This document shows positions 26,155-32,763 of a DNA stretch of 32,763 bases, piece after piece (the stretch's first letter is position 1; each line of letters opens with the position of its first letter). Under the pieces are notes generated by a model. It did not search any database. It was not told where the DNA came from and saw only the letters and a list, made by a program, of their open reading frames with translations. The position numbers and the translations under genes were made by a program. Origin of the DNA: a bacterium (GTDB taxonomy: Bacteria; Fidelibacterota; UBA8477; JABMPR01); contig JABMPR010000090.1 of the NCBI GenBank assembly GCA_013202895.1, positions 1 through 32,763 of the forward strand, given 5' to 3'.

Positions 26155-29133
26155 ATGTTCAAACAGGTCCTATCTCTTAAGCATCGGCCCGGTTATAGAG
26201 ATATGATGGCTCATCGGGTTCATGAAATTTTATTGATTTCAAGCTTATACGATGCCTTTAAGCTGGAAGAAGATGGTCGTCTCGCTGAAATGGTTTTCAC
26301 AGAGTATCAGGATATGAATCTTTCTAATGCCCCCAGAATCACACGCGTTTCTACCGCTGATCATGCGCTCAGGCGCTTACGCGCTCGTCATTATGATCTG
26401 GTAATTACAATGACCAGAATATCCGATATGAACCCCTTTAAATTGGGTCGCAAGATTAAAAATATTTTTGCCAGTATACCGGTAATTATGTTGGCATCAA
26501 ACCGTCGCGAATATACCTGGGCGATTGAAAGGGTTGAACGTACTGAAGGGATAGACAAAGCATTTATCTGGCATGGCGATTCAAGTATTTTCACTGCGAT
26601 TATCAAATACATCGAAGATGACATGAATGCTCCACGGGATATCCTGAAGGGTGGCGCTCGAGCAATTATTGTGATTGAGGATTCCCCGAAATATTATTCA
26701 ATTTTTTTGCCCATGCTCTATAAGGCCATCATTAATACGACCCGTGAATTGATGAAGAATGAGTATAATGATGAATTGCGACTTTTTCGAATGCGATCCC
26801 GGCCAAAGATTCTATTGGCATCAACTTTTGAGGAGGCTACCCATTTATACCGGAAGTACAAAAACAATTTACTCGCAGTTGTCACCGATGTCAGCTATCC
26901 CAACAAAGGGAAACTTGATAAAAAGGCAGGTGCTAAGTTTATCGAGATCGTCCAGAAGAAAAATCCTAGCATGCCTATCATTATGCAATCCATGGATGCC
27001 GCAAACGAAGCCACCGCGACGGAATTGGGTGCCTATTTCCTGGACAAGAGTTCACCACATTTAATTCAGAGTTTGCAGTACTTTATCATGCGGCACTGTG
27101 GATTCGGTGATTTGGAGTTCAGTACCAAGGAAGGTCAGACCATCACAAAAGTGCGTCATCTAAATGCCTTAACAACAGCACTTTCCTCAGTACCTATACA
27201 GAGCATCGAGTATCATGCTCGTCGGGATCATTTTTCAAACTGGTTGGCTGTTCGTGGTCACTTTGATCTGGCCGATTATCTTAAACCAATTAATATCGAT
27301 GATTTTGAAAATCCTGAGGAATTCAGGGAGATTTTGCTTGAGGCGATCTCAACCCAACGCAAGCACCAACAATTTGATCATTTGGGCTATTTTAATATTG
27401 ATACATATGATCCAGCAATAAAGGCTATTCGTATCGGTGGTGGATCGATTGGTGGAAAAGCACGTGGTTTAGCCTTTCTCAGAGCACATATGCGTCGCTT
27501 TAACCTGGATCTGAAATACCCTGAAATTAAGGTTGATGTCCCAACATTCGCTGTGATTGCAACAAATGTATTCGATCGTTTTCTTGAAATCAATAACTTA
27601 CGCTCACATGTGCTTGCAGCGGAATCCAACACTGAGATTGATGCGGTCTTTCGTAAGGCAGTATTCCCAGGAAATTTTACAGACGAATTACGTACCTATC
27701 TTGGAAATCATTCCGGTCCCCTGGCAGTACGCTCTTCCAGTTTGCTTGAGGATTCACTTTTTCAACCATTTGCTGGAATTTACAATACCTACATGCTACC
27801 AAATAACGCTCCGGCACTTGATACCCGTGTTTTCCAATTGTTGGAAGCCATTAAATTGGTATATGCCTCCGGGTTTTATAAGGAAGCCAGCGCTTACCTT
27901 ACATCTACCGGAAATCTCCCAGAAGATGAAAAAATGGCAGTTGTAATCCAACACTTGAGCGGAAAGAGACACGAAAACTATTATTACCCTAATTTATCTG
28001 GAGTGATCCAAACCCTTAATTATTATCCTCAAGGTTCTATGACCCGTGAGGAAGGCTTGGTCACAATGGCTCTTGGATTGGGACGTATCGTTGTAAATGG
28101 TGAAAAAGCCCTAAAATTCAGTCCCCATAGACCCAATATTTTCCCTCAATTTTTCGATGAACAATCGATTCTGAAAAATAGTCAGAATCATTTTTATGCT
28201 TTGGACATGACAGAGAATGACGCAGCACTTGAACACGGAGAGGGCTCAAATCTAGTCCAATTGGATCTCAAAACCGCAGAGGAACATGGTAGCCTTGATC
28301 AAATCGCCAGTGTCTATTCACTCCAGGATGGTCAATTTCGAGACAACCTTTTTGAGCCTGGTCCCAGAATCATCACATTTGCAAATATCCTTAAATGGAA
28401 ATCATTTCCCCTGGCAAATTTGTTAGCTGATCTTATGGAATTCGGGAAACTCGGGATGGGCTGCGATGTTGAAATGGAATTTGCAGTTAATTTGCTTGAT
28501 GATAAAAGCCAGGCGGCAGAGCTCTCCATATTGCAGATAAGACCTATGGTAACCTTTGAACGACCCCATGTAGTGGATGTGCAACTGGCTGAGGCGGGTG
28601 ATGAACTTTTCCATAGTAAAATATGTCTGGGCAATGGCGATAATATCGATATTCATGATCTGATCTATATCGATTTGGAAACGTTTAACATCCTCGAAAG
28701 TCATAAGATTGCACAAGAAATCCGGGATATGAATCAAAATTTTAGTCCCGACAAACCTTATATACTGGTTGGACCAGGTCGGTGGGGCACGGCAGACCCC
28801 ACGTTGGGTATCCCCGTAAACTGGAATTATATTTCAAATGCCAGATCTATCGTCGAAGTTGGTCTTCCTGATTTATATGTGGAGCCTTCATTCGGTAGTC
28901 ATTTCTTTCAAAATATTACTTCCCTTGGGATCAGTTATTTTACCATACCTCCCCGCCTTCTGAAAGAAAAGATGAACCTGGAATGGTTCAAGAGCCAAAC
29001 CCCAACGACCAAGACCAAGTATCTAAAGCACTTTCAGTTTGATCAAAACTTCATTATTCAGGTAAATGGCAGCAAAGGTGAAGGGCATGTCTGGCGGCCG
29101 GGGTGTCGTGAATCACAGACAGAAGCAATTTGA
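26155..29133 (+). CDS. Receiver-receiver-ATP-grasp (PPDK_N-like) protein
   Basis: Protein of 992 residues with four parts. Residues 22-155 form a degenerate receiver: the acceptor position is T86 (LVITMTRI). Residues 168-312 form a receiver that looks active, with E175-D176, acceptor D245 (AVVTDVSYP) and K298 (FLDKSS). Residues 425-800 match the N-terminal ATP-binding half of PEP synthase/PPDK: GGGSIGGKARGLAFL, PLAVRSSSLLEDS, FAGIYNT, EMEFAV and LQIRPM. The last 190 residues (GPGRWGTADPTLGIPVNWNYISNA, FGSHFFQNITS) form a distinct conserved domain. The phosphohistidine swivel and the PEP-binding barrel are missing, so it cannot be a normal PEP synthase. I recall similar proteins in Bacteroidota mislabelled as such. 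Start uncertain: no ribosome site, but GYRDMMAHRVHEILLIS fits the family. Confidence 0.85.
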   Translation: MFKQVLSLKHRPGYRDMMAHRVHEILLISSLYDAFKLEEDGRLAEMVFTEYQDMNLSNAPRITRVSTADHALRRLRARHYDLVITMTRISDMNPFKLGRKIKNIFASIPVIMLASNRREYTWAIERVERTEGIDKAFIWHGDSSIFTAIIKYIEDDMNAPRDILKGGARAIIVIEDSPKYYSIFLPMLYKAIINTTRELMKNEYNDELRLFRMRSRPKILLASTFEEATHLYRKYKNNLLAVVTDVSYPNKGKLDKKAGAKFIEIVQKKNPSMPIIMQSMDAANEATATELGAYFLDKSSPHLIQSLQYFIMRHCGFGDLEFSTKEGQTITKVRHLNALTTALSSVPIQSIEYHARRDHFSNWLAVRGHFDLADYLKPINIDDFENPEEFREILLEAISTQRKHQQFDHLGYFNIDTYDPAIKAIRIGGGSIGGKARGLAFLRAHMRRFNLDLKYPEIKVDVPTFAVIATNVFDRFLEINNLRSHVLAAESNTEIDAVFRKAVFPGNFTDELRTYLGNHSGPLAVRSSSLLEDSLFQPFAGIYNTYMLPNNAPALDTRVFQLLEAIKLVYASGFYKEASAYLTSTGNLPEDEKMAVVIQHLSGKRHENYYYPNLSGVIQTLNYYPQGSMTREEGLVTMALGLGRIVVNGEKALKFSPHRPNIFPQFFDEQSILKNSQNHFYALDMTENDAALEHGEGSNLVQLDLKTAEEHGSLDQIASVYSLQDGQFRDNLFEPGPRIITFANILKWKSFPLANLLADLMEFGKLGMGCDVEMEFAVNLLDDKSQAAELSILQIRPMVTFERPHVVDVQLAEAGDELFHSKICLGNGDNIDIHDLIYIDLETFNILESHKIAQEIRDMNQNFSPDKPYILVGPGRWGTADPTLGIPVNWNYISNARSIVEVGLPDLYVEPSFGSHFFQNITSLGISYFTIPPRLLKEKMNLEWFKSQTPTTKTKYLKHFQFDQNFIIQVNGSKGEGHVWRPGCRESQTEAI

Positions 29134-29203
29134 GCAGTAATATGTTGATGAAAAGGCTGGATTAATTTTCTATTGCTCGAATTTGAGATGGGAGTTTTGT
29201 TAA

Positions 29204-29644
29204 ATGCGTAATTCTTTTTTAACTATCATATGTGTTATGCTTATCAGCGGCATTGGCTTTGGACAGGAATCTGGTATTGGTATTGGTTTTTCCTCAAATG
29301 GGATAAGTGGGAAATATTGGTTGGACGAGACAAACGCCATCGTTGCACAGCTGGGTACTCAACTGGCTGCGAGTTATCTCATCCACAACCCCGAACTGCT
29401 TGAGCTCGTTGAGACCCCCACCCCCGTTTACTACGGCGCTGGTATAGTACTTGGAACCCACAAAGATGATGTTGAAGATAAGACCGAGATCGATGTAGGC
29501 ATAAATGGAGTAATTGGGATCAGCTACTATTTATCTAATTACCCCATGGATATCTTTTTTGAAGAGACTCCCACGCTTTATATAATGGGCGGAAAGGATA
29601 GCGAATTGTTTGGTTTCACTTTAGGAGTCCATTACTTTTTTTAG
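29204..29644 (+). CDS. Small exported barrel-like protein, unknown
   Basis: A signal peptide (MRNSFLTIICVMLISGIGFG, cut near Q21) precedes about 125 residues of alternating strands (GIGIGFSSNGISGKYWL, VYYGAGIVLG, TEIDVGINGVIGISYYL). It ends in an aromatic strand, LFGFTLGVHYFF. A terminal Phe on the last strand is the recognition signal of outer-membrane proteins, so a small eight-strand-like barrel or an exported periplasmic protein is plausible. No family is recognised. GGGAG lies about 12 bases before the ATG, which is far. It sits 70 bases after the ATP-grasp gene, in the same direction. Confidence 0.65.
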   Translation: MRNSFLTIICVMLISGIGFGQESGIGIGFSSNGISGKYWLDETNAIVAQLGTQLAASYLIHNPELLELVETPTPVYYGAGIVLGTHKDDVEDKTEIDVGINGVIGISYYLSNYPMDIFFEETPTLYIMGGKDSELFGFTLGVHYFF

Positions 29645-29855
29645 CAATCCTTTTTTAACTGAATGCATTGAATACATTGGATTTGGGATCAGAATCAGCG
29701 TCTAGAGCGAATCCGATTGTTAATAATCTAGTTACATTCTTTTATTGAAATTTAGGCTAAACCGATTAGTATTAGCATGTATAGAACTATGACGAATTGG
29801 GGAAGCGATTCATAGTATTGAAAGTATAAATTTAGATATCTTATGAGGTTACTTC
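29645..29855. other. Gap of 211 bases, no gene seen
   Basis: AT-rich spacer before the 606-residue gene, which suggests that gene has its own promoter. I could not pick one with confidence, and I see no terminator or RNA gene. Confidence 0.35.
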
Positions 29856-31676
29856 GTGTCAGAACAGCTCCATAATTTTCATATTCCCGTAATGGGAACC
29901 GGCCACTCAGTTGACACACCAATTCGCCTGGCCCACTTGGGGATTACATCAGTGATTTCAATCATCGATGATCTCCTCCTGGAACGTTTGAGGAAGTACT
30001 ACACAGCACCGTACGATTTGCCCTATGAGCGCATATCTCCAAAAGATGTGGACAGCCGAGCCAAACGCATCACCGCTTATCTGGACATGGTCCATGATAT
30101 TGTTGAGATGAAAATGGAAAATATTCGTTCGCTACCCTTTTTCGAGAAGAATGAAAAAACTAGATATTTTGATCTTCTTCCTGATACCAGTCCGCTTAAA
30201 CAGAGCTATCAAGATCTTATGGCCATGAAACCTGGTGAAATACGAGAGAAAATTGCCAACGAGCTCAATCTCCGAATGCGTCCTGGTGATATCGATGTCA
30301 ATATCATGGTTAAAATTGATCGCATTGATATGGACAAGCATGGAACACCACTGGGTGAAGGATTTTCGGATGCTAAAGCTGCGTTACGCGGATTTGCAAA
30401 AAGTAAGCTTGAATCAGCCATGGTCTTTTCTGCGGGTATAAATCAAAGTCTTTATGGATACATGACGAAATACAAGGATTTCTACCGTGACCATGAGGGT
30501 GCGATAAAAAAGAAGATCATACTCAAAGTTAGCGATTTTCGCTCTGCAATGGTTCAGGGGCGTTATATGGCTAAAAAAGGGTTGGAAATCTCAGAGTTTA
30601 GAATTGAATCTGGTCTAAATTGCGGTGGACATGCATTCGCATCTCCCGGGCATCTACTACCGGTATTGCTTCAGGATTTCAAAGATAAGCGTAAAGAACT
30701 TGGTGCCCAATTTCAGCCAGTCATCCGACGCTTTTATGAAAAAATGGGTTGGGATTATCCTGATAACATAGAACATCACCCTGAAATAACTGTCCAGGGC
30801 GGCATTGGAAACCATGGAGAAGTTCAACGCCTTGAAAAGGGCTTCGGTATCGACCGGACTGGTTGGGCTACGCCTTTTTTGCTGGTACCAGAAGCTACTC
30901 CCATAGATACGCCAACACGGATGCAGTTGATGAACTCTACTGGAGATAGTCTTTATTTAAGTGGTGCTTCTCCATTGGGCGTTCCATTTAATAATTTAAA
31001 GGATTCAGGCTCAGAGAAATGGACTATGGATCGCTATTTAAAGGGCAAACCGGGTTCTCCCTGCCCCAAGAAATTTCTGGTTTCAAATACTGAATTTACC
31101 GACGCGCCCATTTGCACTGCATCTTCGGAATACATGGCTCTCAAATTGGAGCAGATAAATGCAAATTTTGAACCTGGAGCAGAAAAAGACCTAGCTATTG
31201 ATAAAGTGCTCGCGAAAACTTGCCTGTGCCAGCATCTCGCCAACGGTGCTTTGATAAGTCTTGGGATTGTCAAAGCCAGTAATTCCCCGCAGGCTATCTG
31301 CCCAGGACCAAATCTCTCCTGGTTCAATCGTAATTACTCTCTGGAAGAAATGGTGGATCAGATTTATGGTCGAGGTAAAGAACTCCTCTCGCCTGATCGT
31401 CCGCATATGTTCGCCAAGGAGATCCAACTTTATGTGGATTATTTTCAAACACTTGTTGAAGATGCAATTGGAAATGTAAGACAACAGAAAGCGTTAGATG
31501 CCTTCTATGATAATATGCAAAGGGGTTTTGATTTCTGTAAGCAGATTGCTAGGGATATCGCCTTTAAAGGAGAAAATCTTCCATCTCTCAGTGAGGCTGT
31601 TGAAAAGCAGGGTAAGCGTCTCCAGGAATTTTATGATAATTTTATAGAGAAAATCAACAGCGAATCTCTGGTTTAA
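29856..31676 (+). CDS. 606-residue conserved protein, NMO-like barrel?
   Basis: No assigned function that I know of; I recall close relatives in Bacteroidota labelled hypothetical. Several stretches read like an FMN TIM barrel of the nitronate monooxygenase type: HIPVMGTGHSVDTPIRLAHLGITSVIS (N-terminus), FRIESGLNCGGHAF (about 248-261) and ITVQGGIGNHGEVQRL with TPFLLVPEATPIDTPTRMQLM (311-358). The C-terminal third carries five cysteines: C403 (SPCPK), C420 (PICTAS), C456 and C458 (TCLCQH), and C482 (AICPGPN). They could bind an iron-sulfur cluster or zinc. The start is GTG with GAGG seven bases upstream, and no signal peptide is seen. A strong terminator follows. The coding call is firm; the barrel assignment is an inference from pattern only. 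Confidence 0.85.
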   Translation: MSEQLHNFHIPVMGTGHSVDTPIRLAHLGITSVISIIDDLLLERLRKYYTAPYDLPYERISPKDVDSRAKRITAYLDMVHDIVEMKMENIRSLPFFEKNEKTRYFDLLPDTSPLKQSYQDLMAMKPGEIREKIANELNLRMRPGDIDVNIMVKIDRIDMDKHGTPLGEGFSDAKAALRGFAKSKLESAMVFSAGINQSLYGYMTKYKDFYRDHEGAIKKKIILKVSDFRSAMVQGRYMAKKGLEISEFRIESGLNCGGHAFASPGHLLPVLLQDFKDKRKELGAQFQPVIRRFYEKMGWDYPDNIEHHPEITVQGGIGNHGEVQRLEKGFGIDRTGWATPFLLVPEATPIDTPTRMQLMNSTGDSLYLSGASPLGVPFNNLKDSGSEKWTMDRYLKGKPGSPCPKKFLVSNTEFTDAPICTASSEYMALKLEQINANFEPGAEKDLAIDKVLAKTCLCQHLANGALISLGIVKASNSPQAICPGPNLSWFNRNYSLEEMVDQIYGRGKELLSPDRPHMFAKEIQLYVDYFQTLVEDAIGNVRQQKALDAFYDNMQRGFDFCKQIARDIAFKGENLPSLSEAVEKQGKRLQEFYDNFIEKINSESLV

Positions 31677-31699
31677 TTTTACAAACAATTAAAGACTCG

Positions 31700-31729
31700 A
31701 AAAGCGCGGCTCAAAATCCGCGCTTTTTT
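31700..31729 (+). terminator. Rho-independent terminator of the 606-aa gene
   Basis: Perfect ten-base stem AAAAGCGCGG / CCGCGCTTTT, loop of eight, with six T's ending at 31729. It lies 24 bases after the stop codon. Confidence 0.92.
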
Positions 31730-31816
31730 CTTATACCATTCTAGTCACCAGATAAACTACCCATCTATTGCGATTAGTGAATAACACAAAATAGTTGATT
31801 CGTAAAATAATGAATG

Positions 31817-31849
31817 AAAAAAAGGCGTGGATTAAACTCCACGCCTTTT
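31817..31849 (-). terminator. Rho-independent terminator of gdhA
   Basis: Perfect 11-base stem AAAAGGCGTGG / CCACGCCTTTT, loop of eight. On the minus strand it ends in a run of seven T's, 30 bases past the gdhA stop codon, so it serves the leftward gene. Confidence 0.92.
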
Positions 31850-31878
31850 CATAGAACTTTATAAATGAGAATCAGGTA

Positions 31879-32763
<885 letters not shown>

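Noticed and set aside
27557-27946. 129-residue ORF in another frame of the ATP-grasp gene
   Set aside because: Overlaps a well-supported conserved coding region in the same direction and has no domain.
26155-29133. Annotation as phosphoenolpyruvate synthase
   Set aside because: Lacks the phosphohistidine domain and the PEP/pyruvate barrel; only the ATP-binding part matches.

Overview
The window is about 33 kb of a Gram-negative, probably anaerobic or facultative bacterial chromosome. A signal-peptide aminopeptidase with a beta-barrel-like tail and a small barrel-like exported protein point to an outer membrane. A ferredoxin-dependent 2-oxoacid oxidoreductase operon points to low-potential metabolism. 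Gene style, compact operons and two large proteins that I recall as common in Bacteroidota and relatives suggest the Fibrobacterota-Chlorobiota-Bacteroidota side of the tree or a candidate phylum such as Marinimicrobia. This placement is inference only. I see no rRNA, tRNA, CRISPR array, prophage or insertion sequence; the region looks like ordinary chromosome.

Layout. (1) 1-1.1 kb: a PilX-like protein whose leader region is interrupted by a stop codon. (2) 1.2-5.4 kb, minus strand: a large multi-PAS/GAF sensor kinase translationally coupled to a single-domain response regulator, with a recognisable promoter overlapped by a dyad. (3) 5.7-8.4 kb, minus strand: an exported Ntn-hydrolase, RNase HI with its hybrid-binding domain, and a small membrane protein. 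(4) 8.6-11.6 kb, plus strand: BipA and a THUMP-domain rRNA methyltransferase, start abutting stop. (5) 11.9-17.8 kb, plus strand: AGCS amino-acid symporter, inositol monophosphatase family protein, a 1008-residue M1 peptidase and a DUF503 protein. (6) 22.2-17.9 kb, minus strand: a tight five-gene cluster of HD phosphohydrolase, NhaD-type antiporter, small unknown protein, 411-residue membrane protein and PduO-type cobalamin adenosyltransferase. (7) 25.8-22.5 kb, minus strand: VOR/KOR-type oxidoreductase (ferredoxin-like delta, alpha, fused beta-gamma) followed by a universal stress protein. (8) 26.2-31.7 kb, plus strand: a receiver-receiver-ATP-grasp protein related to the N-terminal part of PEP synthase/PPDK, a small exported protein, and a 606-residue conserved protein of unknown function. 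(9) 31.9 kb to the window end, minus strand: glutamate dehydrogenase, with its 5' end outside the window, separated from the preceding gene by two terminators.

Themes. Much of the content concerns amino-acid and 2-oxoacid use: a secreted aminopeptidase and an Ntn-hydrolase, a sodium/amino-acid symporter, a sodium/proton antiporter, a branched-chain 2-oxoacid oxidoreductase and glutamate dehydrogenase would fit a peptide-using lifestyle. The best candidates for undescribed biology are the 606-residue protein (TIM-barrel-like core plus a five-cysteine tail) and the receiver/ATP-grasp protein divergent from the oxidoreductase operon. Next come the M1-barrel fusion and the NhaD cluster with two unknown partners. 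Domain calls come from motif recognition by eye, with no database search.
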